Of a stretch of 64,000 bases of DNA, positions 1-12,264 are shown piece after piece. Position 1 is the stretch's first letter; every line of letters begins with the position of its first letter. Both the position numbers and the translations under genes were made by a program. This stretch comes from Mucidula mucida. Lineage: Eukaryota > Basidiomycota > Agaricomycetes > Agaricales > Physalacriaceae. The DNA is taken from assembly GCA_015501055.1 (NCBI GenBank), contig JADNYV010000013.1, positions 310,001 through 374,000 of the forward strand. Direction: 5' to 3'. The notes below the pieces were generated by a model. It made no database searches. It was not told where the DNA came from and was given only the letters and a program-made list of their open reading frames with translations.

Positions 1-463
1 CGATCCCGGAAACACAACAGGAACAATTTGTTGAGGAGTAGAAGAGTGCCAGCGCGACTCGAGTGTATCGATCTTGGTAGGATGTAGGTTGGTTAAATGT
101 ACAAACAGCACAATATGTAAATCACAGACAAAGTTTACTCAATCTTCATATGACACTGTGTCTTTATGCCTACTGCTCTGATGGCTTTCAACGTCCCTGA
201 AGGATGGAAGCTTGTATCGACACTTCGGCGCCTTGCTTCACCAACATGCCACAAAGTTGGTCAGACCACGTCCAACGCCGAGTCTAATTTGAGCACAGCA
301 TGCGTATTGGGAGCGGATGCCTCACCTATTGGGCCCAAGGCACCATCCCGTATAGAAATGATTATTGCTCTTACGATCAGAATGAATTGTTAACAAGTGT
401 TTCATTCAACGTTACAACGGAGACAAGAGTATGAGGTATCGCGCGGGGTTGAGTGTATGACTT
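1..463. other. Intergenic / 3' flank, no gene seen
   Basis: No supported coding region was found here. The short open frames have no recognisable sequence and no consistent splicing. The stretch holds the 3' flank of the minus-strand gene ending at 464. Confidence 0.5.
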
Positions 464-2149
464 TCATTTACGAGGGCGTCCGGCCTTTCTCTTTGGAGGA
501 GTAGAAGCGACGGAATTGCTGGTCGCCGATAGCTCTTTCGCGGTACGATGGTGCTTTACAGCCTTCAAAACGCCTACGCGCCTCCAAGGCACATACTTTC
601 CACCGTCATCCACAATTGACTTCTTCAAGTTGTTGATGCCGTCTGTGACGATATCCTTGAAGCCGTGACAAGTCCAATGATCGATGTTCTGAATGAGAAA
701 ATGCACCTGCAGGATGTGTGCGGGATTCTCCAATCTCCATTCGTGGAATACGTTGGTACGCTTATGGTCGTCTTCACTAGGCGGTCCGGGATATGGTGCC
801 GATAAGATCCTGATCGTCTGGATATCTACTTTAGAATTGAAGCCAAAGGAGAAAAACACAGCGCTCACCTGTGATTCGTCCTCGGCAGTCTTGCACCAGT
901 CGACATGGGCTCGAACTGTACCGTCTGCCCACACCAGGCCAAAAACAGGGAGGTTTATTCCCAGAGAGTGGAGGTGGCGAAGCGAGGCCGCGATGGACAT
1001 TCTGTTCTGACGATATGCATCTGCCAATAGCGGATGGACGGGTTTCTTGTCCTCCCAGATGCTGCTGACGAACTCGAAGCCTGGTGAGCTGGGAAGCGCG
1101 CTGCATGGGGTGCTTTGGAAGCTGAACGCAGATCCCTTTTCGGCGCTTCCTGTCTTCTTGACCGTCTTATGTCCTTTGAGGACTTTGAAAGGAGACCCTT
1201 GGGACTCACACAAGTCGGAAATATACGACCGTGGGATTAAAAGCAGATTGTCTGGTATGACAGTCTTGGCATTGAGGACACGGACTTCCGTCGAGCAAAG
1301 GTCGGTTGAAAGAGGTTGAGGCAAAGAGACAACACATTGAGCGCTAAAGAGCGAAATGAATCGGTTGTGGATATGCAAGAAACTTGATAAAGGCTGGGTC
1401 ACATACCGCTGCTCGCTGTGCACGATCGCGGGTGATCGAAAGAAATCATACCTACCAGCGCGCAAATGAGAAGGCAAGTGGCGATGAATAGAGACATACG
1501 CTTTGGCAAAGTCAGCCTCTGAGTATTTTTCGCCTGACGCTTTCATTTTCCTGAGGCGCTTCCAAGCTCGAAACACAGCAAACAGTTCCTGGTAAAGAAA
1601 ATCGTCCGGAGGCGGATTGTCAGAGTCGGACGAGAAGAGGTCCGGACATGTTGTGCGCGCCTCTTCAAGGAACTTCACGTATTCAGGTATAGGACGTTTA
1701 TGATCGGTTTTCTGAGGAAGTCTACAAATTGAGAAGGTGAAGAGTCATACACTGCACGACTTTACCAGAGAATCGAGCCACCCTTTGGGAATCTTCGACT
1801 TGACATTCATCACAGAGGTGACGTCGGCTTTCAACGCGTCCGGAATATCAGAGAAGAGAACTTGGTCCATGTTCTGGCGGCTTGACCACGTCTCGAAGTG
1901 ATTGGCATCGCGAGCTATTCTAATGTTGATGTTTGTCAGTGAGAAACTCATTCATAGACTCCAATACACTTACTGTGATGCCGAAAGAGAACGAGCAGTG
2001 CTAGACCTCGTAGTCTTTTTCCGGCCACCCCGGTTCGATGATGTGGGAGAGCTGTTGCTATCAGACAACGTGTTAGGATATAACGTCCGAGGTCAAAGCG
2101 CCACGTCCGACGCGTGGCAATGTGAAAGAGTGACATACGCGCTGGACAT
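464..2149 (-). CDS. Hypothetical AT-hook protein
   Basis: I do not recognise a family. Four exons can be joined with consistent phase: 2149-2139, 2057-1974, 1919-1766 and 1711-464. They give 498 residues with no break. The first coding exon is only 11 bases (ATGTCCAGCGC). The N-terminus is Ser/Thr/Arg-rich (NRGGRKKTTRSS) and the last residues are KRKAGRPRK, a typical AT-hook/nuclear localisation signal, so DNA binding in the nucleus is inferred. The middle has no known domain that I can see. It is divergent from the ceramide glucosyltransferase gene at 2404 across a 254-base shared promoter region. The joins all use GT..AG, which supports a real gene despite the unknown function. Confidence 0.7.
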
Positions 2150-2403
2150 CCTATGATTTCCAGTTCCAGTTATGTTTCGCGATGCGTAGATAGTCGTAAG
2201 GTTCGTGAGGAGTCGTGAGGTTTCGCAGGGGAGTAAGAGAGATGAGTGGGGGTTAAGCGCAAGCGCCTGGCTATTCCCTTTCTGGGGATTCAACCATTTG
2301 ATTCCACGGATGCTTTAGTGCCACGTGTATTGGGCGGAATGTTCCGAGTGTTTTTGACAAATGACCTTTACCTCACACCATCACCTCTCATGAAGCCATA
2401 GTC

Positions 2404-3906
2404 ATGAACGCGTCGAAACCTATTCCCTCTGGAAACGACTATCTTCAAGGAGATGGTGGGGAGTTTGCCATGATCACCATTTTGGCCTTTGTAGGCTTCA
2501 TCTGGTATACTGTGATGTGGATCATCAGTATCATAGGATGCCAGACTGGGTACGCTGTTTTCCTTTAACATTCAAGTGCAGTATTGACGGTGTAATAGGC
2601 GAAGAAGATACAAACTTCGTCCCCGCTCTCCCCTGTCTTCCGCTCCTGCCAACTCTGTGCCAGGTGTATCTGTCCTTCGGCCATTAAAGGGCTTGGACAC
2701 AAATCTTTACGAAAATCTCGAATCCACGTTCACGCAGGAGTATCCTAATTTCGAGATAATACTCTCAGTTGCGGAAGAAAATGACCAAGCCCTCCCTATC
2801 GTTCGAGACCTCATGGCCAAGTACCCAAGTGTAAACGTCTCTATCATCGTTGGTACATTGCTACTCCACCCTCGGCACGTTGCCTGGACTGACACTCGGC
2901 AGGTGAGGAGGTTGTCGGCGTCAATCCCAAAGTCAACAATCTCGTGCGCTCGTTTCGACAAGCCAAGAACGACATCCTGTGGATCCTGGATTCTAATGTC
3001 ATGGCCGCGCCGGGCACTATGGCGCGTTCAGTGGATGCGTTGCAGGGGCACGACCGAAATGGGCGAAGAATTGCTCTCGTTCATCATGTCCCTTTCGCGT
3101 ACGCAACCGAATCGAGAATAGGGTCGAGGATCGACGAAGCATTCCTCAATACCAACCACGCGAAGATGTATCTCGCTATCAACGCAGTAGCAGTGGATTC
3201 TTGCGTGGTTGGCAAGTCGAACTTGTACAGGCGCTCAGACGTCGAACGTCTCAACGGATCTCTTAAGCCTGTGGCAAAACAAGCTCCAGAGGACACCCCG
3301 GCCATTGGTCGAGGCTTTCCCGCTTTTGGCCGTTTCATGGCCGAAGACAATATGCTCGCGAGCGCGCTATGGCATGAGTTGGACTTGAGACACGATTTGT
3401 CCTGCGATGTCGTCCGCAATGTTGTCGGCAAGATGTCACTGAAGGACTACATTCAGCGAAGGGCACGCTGGATTCGCGTTAGGAAACATATGGTCCTCTC
3501 GGCCACTATTCTCGAACCTTTCACTGAATCCGTTGTGGTTTCGGCAATAGGGGCTGCTAGCTTTAAACATTTGCTCGGAATACCCGTACTGCCCTTCGTG
3601 CTGTTCCACTACATAGCGTGGCTTTCGGTAGATCTGGACGTATACGCTTCACTTGCTGGTCATCCGCTTCCGGATGCTATGAGATGGGAGTTTCTCGCCG
3701 GTTGGGTTGCGCGTGAGCTTTTGACTCTGCCTATATTTTTATACGCGGTCTTTGGCGGCGAAGTTACATGGCGAGGGCGAAAGTATCAGATGCTACGCAA
3801 CGGGGAGGTCAGGCTAGTGGGTGAGCATTCTCCGCGATGGCGATGGCCGTGGTCGAGGACGCCAAAACATTATCAGCCAGTAGATGTCGAGGACGTGAGT
3901 TCGTAA
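2404..3906 (+). CDS. Ceramide glucosyltransferase (GT21)
   Basis: Transfers glucose from UDP-glucose to ceramide at the Golgi/ER membrane to make glucosylceramide. Three exons (2404-2549, 2599-2852, 2903-3906) give 467 residues with clean phase. A membrane segment lies near residues 22-45 (MITILAFVGFIWYTVMWII) and further hydrophobic segments lie near the C-terminus. The family motifs are present in order: RPLKGLD, a D1-like EENDQAL, D2 in LDSNVMAAPGT, D3 in MAEDNMLAS, and the Q/RxxRW motif in QRRARWIRVRK. Length fits the family. The last codons are uncertain: GAC|GTGAGT at about 3897 is a good donor with an acceptor at 3965, which would replace the final three residues by a longer tail ending near 4200. 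The gene is intact. Confidence 0.92.
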
Positions 3907-4965
3907 TCTCGTCGTCTGCTCGGTGCGTTTGTTTCACCAGCGGAGAGTCTAACGGCTTTACAATAGAGAGGCGTATTTCGGTTTTACGCCAATAATTATC
4001 GTTATGGTTCCAGGATTTTGTGTTCGATTCGTTCAAACTCTCCAGCCGACGAGGAACGTAGTAAGATACCAGGACGGAAAAACGGGTGTATGTTCGTCTT
4101 GGGACAGACGCGAGGAATTCTCTTGACTAAGAAACAAGCTGTCAGTCGGAATAAAGGTATGTGTGTATGCGTTCGCCTTCCGTCTGCAAGAGCCCTGTGA
4201 CTGCAGGCAACAGTTGTAAGCGCAGGATAAGATTGACTAACCCCATGAGATGGAAATCATTAAGCCCCGAGTAAAGGAGGAGTCCACTCCGCTGCACTCA
4301 ACTTAGATTCCGGGCGGTATCGGTATGGGGTGGGAGAGCCCATCAGGACATGTGGATATAGTGCCTAGCAGGTACTTGGTGCGCGATATCCGAGAAGTTC
4401 GGGCTATAGCTATCCCAGACAGCAGCTCTGGGACACATAGCTACGAGGCTGATAGGCGCCAAAGAACATTCATTCGGAGATGAAGGGCGTCACGGTGACA
4501 TAGCTTTCATTGAAGGTGTATCATGCTGCTTCTATATACAATAGCTGTTCGCAGTGGGTACTTGATGAAGATGGTATCACAGGAATTGATATAGGTCAAT
4601 CAATAAACGCAATTCGGTCCAAGTCTGAGGCGACCACGGCATTGTCTTGTAGACTCTGAATCAGCTCAAGACAATACAAGATCCAGAGAGAATGCAAGCA
4701 CGTTCAACCAGTGCTGTAGTCAGTTGTAGTCAGACTGAAATATGCAACAGTCAGGCTGACAGATGGCTGTCGGTACAGAAAGTACGGCATATGTCAGCCT
4801 CTCGCCATAAAAGGCAAGAAACACCTTGAGCCGCCGAGCCGATGAATCACGTGGAGTCATCGGCGCCTGATGAATTTTGAAGAGACCTTCCTCACTGCAC
4901 GAGACGTCCAGGACCCACTCCGGCTCGCTTTCCAATATCCGCCCACCTTGCCATCGTGCGATACG
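3907..4965. other. Intergenic, no gene seen
   Basis: About 1.06 kb between the glucosyltransferase and the SNF2 gene. An alternative last exon of the upstream gene may occupy 3966-4200. Apart from that I see no coding region, repeat or RNA gene. Confidence 0.5.
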
Positions 4966-7900
4966 ATGGCGAGCTCATTTTCTCAGTCGATCAGTTCGCG
5001 TCGACGCCCTCTTTGACGAATCTCTCGATATCAAACAGCTCTAATACGATTGACTTGACGAGCGACGATGAAGAGAGATATGACTACCCACGAGAATTGA
5101 AAAGGATGCGCTTTGGACCACATAACACAGCCCGTCGCTCAGAAACCCGCGCCGTTGACCCATGGAACGCCCTCCATGTCGACCTTCACGTCGTACAACC
5201 AGAAGCCAGCTATGGTCATGCCGATGGCGCCCAGCATCTTTTCACCGCCACCACTTCATAACGGCGGGCCTCCTCCGCACATGTCGTATCGCCCTCCGTT
5301 TGCGGGACCGTCACACTCGCCGGCGCCGCCGATACAAGCACCGCCGCCACAGTCCAATCATGTCATCGACTTGACGAGCTCTCCCTCCCCACCACCCATG
5401 CTTCCACCGGAGATGTCACCAAAGACGCCTGTCTGCATCGGTTTCCTACAACTGACTGCATTAATCTTTATCCTGTGCCCTACATTCTCCCGACTAATCC
5501 CGGATCGCCCCAGCCGGAATGGGCAACTGTAAAGCTGCAGTACGAGCACAGCGAGAAACCTGGCAGCAGCCCAAACACCATTCATATAAAGGCCGGAACC
5601 GGAGAGTCATTTGCCATCACGGAGCAAAAGGTGGCGGACAATATCGGTCATATGATTGGGAAAGGTCTTATACGACTCGAAGCAAAGGTCAGAAAAGGAC
5701 CTCCAAACGTGCGTTCAGTCATATGCTCTTCTTGACGCGTGTTTATCATCTGGAAATAGCTTCCCATTCTCCCTCTTCACGCTCTTGTCTTCACGCCGAA
5801 AGGCAATGTTCCTGTTGTTGGCCAGTATCTGCATCAATGTTCTCTCCTTCTCGATCACCCCGCGACTCCCTTCAACTACCATGATATCTTGCAATCCAAG
5901 ACGCCCTACCTCAATCCACATAATCCTCCGCCAGGTGGTCATAATCGCAATCTAATACGGCCCGGTGCTGGGATGTACGCTCCTTCTGGTTCGCGGTGGA
6001 CTACCCCACAGGTTGCTGGTAAAACCACGGAGGTGCAGCGTAGCCAAGTCGACGAACTGTTCAAGAACTTAAAGACGGGAGAAGAACTACGGGAGACTGA
6101 GCCAGGTCTGTCACGCTCTTGGCATTATCCGCGCTTGCTCACTGACATATCCAAGCGCCCGAGGTTGCGACAAAGCTTTACCCACATCAGAAAAAGGCAC
6201 TTACATTCCTTCTTGACCGCGAAAAAGAGCGACCTAGTGGCACCGCATTTCTTCGTTGTGGCAGTGGCGCAATGTACCAGGCATGCGGTCGTCCTGGGTA
6301 AACCTTGTAACCCAGAAAGAGATGTTCAGCGAACCAGAGGATTCCAAAGGCGCTATCCTTGCAGACGATATGGGTCTTGGGAAGACTATTACATGCGTAT
6401 CGCTGATAGCAGCAACCATCGATTCGGCAGACAAGTTCGTAGCTACACCCGTTGCCGCGCCGCCCGTCCTTCCTCGTCTAGAAGCGATCCTTCTGCATCA
6501 CACTTTTCAGGAAGGGTGTGGGCATGCCTCCTCCCGTCGAGAACAATGCGAAAGCAAAAGCCAAGGCGCAGCGGGAACAGGAAAAACTTGAGTCCGAGTA
6601 TCTTCGGGCATCTCGGATTAAAGCCAAGAGTCGCGCTACTTTGATCATCTGCCCGTTATCGACGGTGTCCAATTGGGAGGATCAGTTCCGGGAGCATTGG
6701 AAGGGCGAGGTGACTGTAGTGGGCGGCGGCGGTACACATTCCGAATCTCGCAGACGCGAAGGGAGGCCTTTACGAGTTTACATATACCACGGGAACGCCA
6801 GACGACCCGAACCCGACTACCTCGCCGATTTCGATGCGGTGATTACGACATATTCAACGTTGGCGAGCGAGTATTCCAAGCAGAATCGAAGTGTTGCGTG
6901 TGCTGAAGAAGAGGAGGAAGACTGTGGTGGAGCTAGCAGTGACGGCGGAGGCGTAGAAGTAGATGACAGAGGAAACCAGATTCTGCGGTTACCAAAGCCA
7001 AAGAAGGGAGGAGTGAAGAGGAAGAAGTCTGGCCTTTGCGTCCCGAGTACAGAGGCTACCAGCGCCTGCAGAGCATTCATTGGTTCCGTGTCGTTCTTGA
7101 CGAGGCGCAGTAAGATTTTTCATCCTTACCAGTTCGATATCGCTGAAGGTTTCACAGCTGCATCAAAGAAACAGGCACTGTTGGCAGCCGGGCATCTTGT
7201 GATCTTGTCGCCGATCGAAGGTTATGTCTGACGGGAACACCAGTTCAGAACAAAACTGGACGATGTCTTTGCCCTGGTGAAGTTTCTACGGATAGATCCC
7301 TTGGATGAAAAGGGTGTCTGGACAGAGTTCATTGGCGCTCCTGTAAAATTTGGTCAGACCCTCGGTATCGCACGCCTGCAGACCCTGATGTCTACGATTA
7401 CCCTACGTCGTACGAAGGAGTCGAAGACACTGGACGGGAAACGTATTTTGTCGTTGCCGCCTCGTCGAGACGAGCTCCGCATGCTTAAGTTCGACGCGCA
7501 GGAACAGGCCATCTACGATCAGTTCTTCAATGCCTCGAAGGCTGAGTTCAACGAGATGTCGGACAAGAATGAGGTCATGAAAAATTATGTTGGCATCCTG
7601 CAGAAAATTCTACGGCTTCGCCAAATCTGCGATCATTCGAACTTGTAGAGGGAAAGGATCTGCTTGGTCTGGGCAGGAAGCTATGTCGTTCGAGGATATG
7701 GCGATGGCGATACAGAAAGAGGGCTTCTCTGTACCCAAGGCCGTCGCGATCTGGGCGATTTTACGTGAAGCCGCCACTACACAATGTGTGGAATGCGGTG
7801 CCGAGCTGTCCTTGAGCACGGATGGGCCATCTGAAGATGACGGCGTCGACGCACCAGTCAAGAAAGGCAAGAAGCCTAAAGCGTCGGCGAATACCTCGAG

Positions 7901-8989
7901 GGCTCCTACTCGTGCCAACAGCCCCGCTGTTCCAATCGCCGTGCTCACGCGCTGTCAACATCTGTTCTGCGTTGGCTGCTTCCGCCAGTGCGTGCATCCC
8001 GGGTGGCCACACGTGTCTCCCGATGTCTGCAGGTCTTGTTCAACTTGTCAAACGGGACTGGTACCGGGGACGCCATCGAAATAAAACCGGAGTATCTGGA
8101 TACGACGAAGAAGAAACCGGTGAAGAGGGAGCGAAGGCAGAAGGGGTCAGGAATGAACATTGATATACACCCCAGCACGAAAGTCAAGGCCCTACTGGGT
8201 GACCTGATTGCTTTTTCTAAAGCTAACCCAAATTCGGTGAACTATGATCCGAACTCGATTGAGGTACAGATGGTAGATGAGCAGGGAAGAGATGTGGTTG
8301 AAGACGTTGTCAAGACCGTTGTTTTGTACGTCTTTCAAGTTCATTTCGGATGTTTTGCCTCTAATACCGTTTCTTTTCGCAGCTCACAATGGACGACGAT
8401 GCTCGATAAGTACGTAAATCGTAATCGTTCCTTTGTTGTTGGTTCACATGGTTTTCCAGGATTGAGGACGCGTTAGAAGCTGCCGGCATCCGTTATGATC
8501 GTCTGGATGGAACGATGAAGCGAGATGAACGGATTCGGGCTATGGACGCGCTCAAACATGACCCCGGGTGTGAAGTTCTACTCGTCAGTCTGAAGGCGGG
8601 AGGCGTCGGTCTGAACCTCACTGCTGCGCAGCGGGTTTACTTGATGGATCCGTACTGGTTCGTCGACGTCTTTCCTCATCAGGTACACACGCTGATATGG
8701 CGGTCTTTCCAGGAATCCTGCTGTGGAGAATCAGGCCGTGGATCGTATCGTAAGTCGTAACTCAGTGGCGTTTGTTCCTAGTCTCATGATGTTTCAACAG
8801 CATCGTCTTGGACAGACTCGACCGGTTACGACCATTAAATTGATCATCGAAAACTCCATTGAAGCCCGGCTTTTGGACGTGCAGAGGAAGAAGACCGAAC
8901 TCGCGAATATGACCCTCGGTTCCAACTTCAGCAAGGCTGAACTCATGAAACGTCGTATGGAAGAATTGAACCAGCTTTTCGAAGCATAA
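4966..8989 (+). CDS. RING-containing SNF2-family ATPase (Rad5/HLTF/Uls1-like), frame broken
   Basis: DNA-dependent ATPase with an inserted RING finger, the layout of Rad5/HLTF/Uls1 proteins that couple chromatin or DNA repair to ubiquitin/SUMO. The order seen is: two SIM-like motifs (IDLTSDDEE near 5050, VIDLTSS near 5365), a conserved N-terminal part, YPHQKKALTFLLDREKE (6180), the Walker A box DDMGLGKT (6368), a DEA box (about 7105), LTGTP (7228), LRRTKES (7405), RLRQICDH (7615), a RING (CVECG...CQHLFCVGCF, 7785-8035), then helicase C motifs GTMKRDERIRAM (8508) and HRLGQTRPVT (8805). No HIRAN domain was seen. The start is ATG 4966. At least six single-base length changes break the frame (for example near 5015, 5468, 7249, 7649 and 7668). 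Either this is a pseudogene or the sequence has homopolymer errors. The family call is firm, but coding capacity is not. Confidence 0.85.
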
Positions 8990-9432
8990 AGCTCTCTAGT
9001 CTCGGTATTGTACAACTTTATATTGCATTATTTTTGGCCATTATGGGTGTCTGTATTCCTCGACGCATAATTTACGCTTACGGACTATTTTTTGTATTAG
9101 ATTATTATCTGCGCTTTCTGTATCCTTTGTTCAACATTCCGTTTTTTCGTGATATGCATATGTATTGAGCTGGTGGTATAGAACGAGGAGGTTATCAATG
9201 CACATGGTGGGGACAAGGATAGAATTACCACGGATAGACTTGAGCGTTGTTGGCGGCAATGCTCGCCAAGCGAGCGCGAATCTATATAAAATGAACATGA
9301 AATCTACGCAGTCACAACGAACTAGAAGATACCTCTTCCCGGAACCGTATGTCTAACAGTTTTACGCTCATGTCGGCCGCGGAGCCCAGATCACCCACAA
9401 ATTCCACTTTGGAACCTCGTTCCAACGGGTTC

Positions 9433-9900
9433 TCAGACTATACAACCGTTGGAAAGTGCTCGAGAGACGGTGAGTTGAGAGTAAGTCACGTACTTCATAC
9501 ACTTAACATCAAATACGAAGAAGAGATTGTCGAGATCACGCAGATCGCGGTATTGTCTCCTCCTGCGTGAGATCTGCATCTCTAATGCTAGAATCTCTTC
9601 CATCGTCTTTGAGATGGTAGGAACGTAGGACCACCCTACGCGTACGAGGACGATAACGAGTGTCACCACTCCTTGTGCGACGATGGGGGCCATCCGGCGC
9701 GTTGCATCAAGAAATCGACGGCAGGCTTGGTGAAGACGGACGATTCATACATGGTGATGGAGACTACACTTACAAAAAACACTGGAGTTATATACGCGAA
9801 ACGGCAGAGAGGTGGTGTCGCTGAAGCTCTAAGTACAAGGTTCCAGACACGGAGATCACATACAGAATTATGGAGTGTCAACAGCTCAAGGCGACATTTA
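9433..9900 (-). pseudogene. Possible membrane-protein remnant
   Basis: Two open frames on the minus strand carry hydrophobic segments, YITPVFFVSVVSITMYESS and MAPIVAQGVVTLVIVLVR. The second is preceded in frame by RRFLDATRR, and a basic tail with RRRRQYRD follows it. The frames differ by one base around 9690 and no good intron joins them. I do not recognise the family. It may be an eroded or mis-sequenced multi-pass membrane protein, or chance. Confidence 0.2.
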
Positions 9901-10421
9901 GAGTTATCATTTGAGACTCAGGAAGCCTGGCGATCCGGAACATGGGGTTGTTGACGAGCATGACCGTCAAGAGCGAAGCTTGAGGACACGGACCTGAACG
10001 CGTTTGGAGTCTGATAGTTATAGGTCCGCTTCCCAGAGTAGAAGGACCGCCGCGAGAGAAACGCGTCTTCTCTGTAGATCTAGCCGAATAGCGAGAGATG
10101 GTCGGCGAGCCGCGAGGTTGCAGTCTAATTCGACGTCATGTGTACACGCGCGTGCGGCGCACGTAACGGTATACGGGAGTTTGGGCGCAATCCGCCGCGG
10201 GTTCTCCAGCACAAAAAAAGGGGATCTGTAGGCACACAGACAGCAGTGGTCTTAAAATTATGATAACAGGACATTCTATCACCCTCTGAACGACAAAGGC
10301 AAGTTGAACGTCGAACATTGAATGCCCACCGGAAATATGTGACATGATAAGCGCCTAAAAAGGCTTTTTTTGCTCGGAAGATCAGCGAAGAACCCCAATT
10401 CCCCGCAGATCTCCGGAAAAT

Positions 10422-10474
10422 CTGTGTTGTTTCCCTCACAACCGGCCATATCCGGCTGTGTGGGGAAATCACAG
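10422..10474. repeat. Imperfect palindrome (hairpin, arms about 23 bases)
   Basis: The left arm (10422-10445) and right arm (10452-10474) are near-perfect reverse complements around CCATAT, with CCGG on both sides. Mismatches are few. It lies outside any gene that I can support. It could be a transcript hairpin, a protein-binding dyad, or the remnant of a small inverted-repeat element. Confidence 0.6.
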
Positions 10475-11261
10475 TTAGACCAAAACTGGACCCCGAAGGT
10501 CTATTCAAAACCAACCCACTTGAACTACGTGTCTTTTGGACAACCCGACGGAAGATCTCATCGGGGACTTAAATATGGCACAGTCTGTGCAGTACAAAGT
10601 TCGAGCAGCAAAAGAACTAAGCGATTAAGTATTGTACATTCGTTGTACGTCCATCAAACTTTCGTGGGCTCGCGCTGATTGAGTTTCCGTTAGCTTGCTG
10701 TTTCAATAGACATTGAACATTGAATGATGCTGTTGATTTAGTTTGCGCCGCGCCGCGCTTCGTGATTCTGTCCCAGGCATAGATTATGATGCGCATGGCG
10801 CCTCGATATCTCAGTATGAGCCTGAGGATGCTGCTTTATCCAATGAGCAGCAGGGTATCTGTGGAGAGATTCGTGAGAGTTAGGTTGTGAACCTCAAAAA
10901 CCTCCATGTGGCACTAACCGAGTCGTTGTGGCCATGGCCTACTCCTACCTTCCGCATATACCAGCACCACGATTGAAGCAATTTTTTTCAGGTCCTCTAG
11001 GCGTGCCGGCGCGCGCGTCAGGAGTCGTTTGTGTCTGACTGACTGGATTGTTAGACTGTGGACGCTGCTCTCTATTCGAAGTGCTACTCGCATGCGGAGC
11101 TGGAGGCCCATTGATGGTTCCTAATCCTCGACAGCTGAGATTCGAGTCATCGACATCGCTCGAGTCATAATTCCTAAGTAGGGTCGACCAGGTTCGAGGG
11201 AGCAGGAGGGAGCTATCAAACCAAACTCGGAGGCGTTTTTTTTGGCTCGAACATCACCACC

Positions 11262-11717
<456 letters not shown>

Positions 11718-12264
11718 AGTTGAGAAAACTTTGTAGTGATCTCAGAATTCAATGCTCATTTTCTGGTCAAAGTGATTGAAAAGCCAATCTGGATTGGCAG
11801 ATTGTCAATCCAACGTTGATTAACACTGTATGGGTGAGCAAGAGGCAGGCAGAGCAAATTCTGAGTACAGATTGCCAATTAGGACTGGAGGAGCAAGTTG
11901 GATGAAAGGACCTCAGTGGAAGCGTTTATTTTCTAGGAAGGAGAAATGAGGAAAGAGGCACTGACAGATCCGCAACAATGGACTTGTTGGGTATGAATTG
12001 ACACTCGTCTATTCTGTCCGATGTATTCACTACCATTGGTGCTTGGAAACTCGCGTTCAAAGAGTGCAAACTCGACGAACTTGAAGCTGGGGTTGTGCAC
12101 CATAATGGAGATAAATGTCAAACACCTCATCATTACACCACCTGAGAAAATAATATTGAAGTAGGAACTGAACCTCAATGATTTACAAGAACGTTTTACA
12201 TATACTGGCACTCGATCACAGGTCACGTCTCCGCTTTACTTCGATCCACCATCATCTCGCCATT
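11718..12264. other. Intergenic, no gene seen
   Basis: The remaining two thirds of spermidine synthase are absent. One open frame on the minus strand (11933-12226) has no recognisable content. ATG 12178 lies in frame upstream of the next gene and could be an alternative start. Confidence 0.4.

Larger units (their letters stand above)
8990..11261. other. Gene-poor intergenic region
   Basis: A 2.27-kb stretch without a firmly supported gene. It holds a possible membrane-protein remnant on the minus strand (about 9433-9900), an imperfect palindrome (10422-10474), and the promoter of the spermidine synthase fragment at its right end. A short open stretch at about 10750-10880 (RRAALRDSVPG...) looks protein-like but has no match that I recognise. 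Confidence 0.4.
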
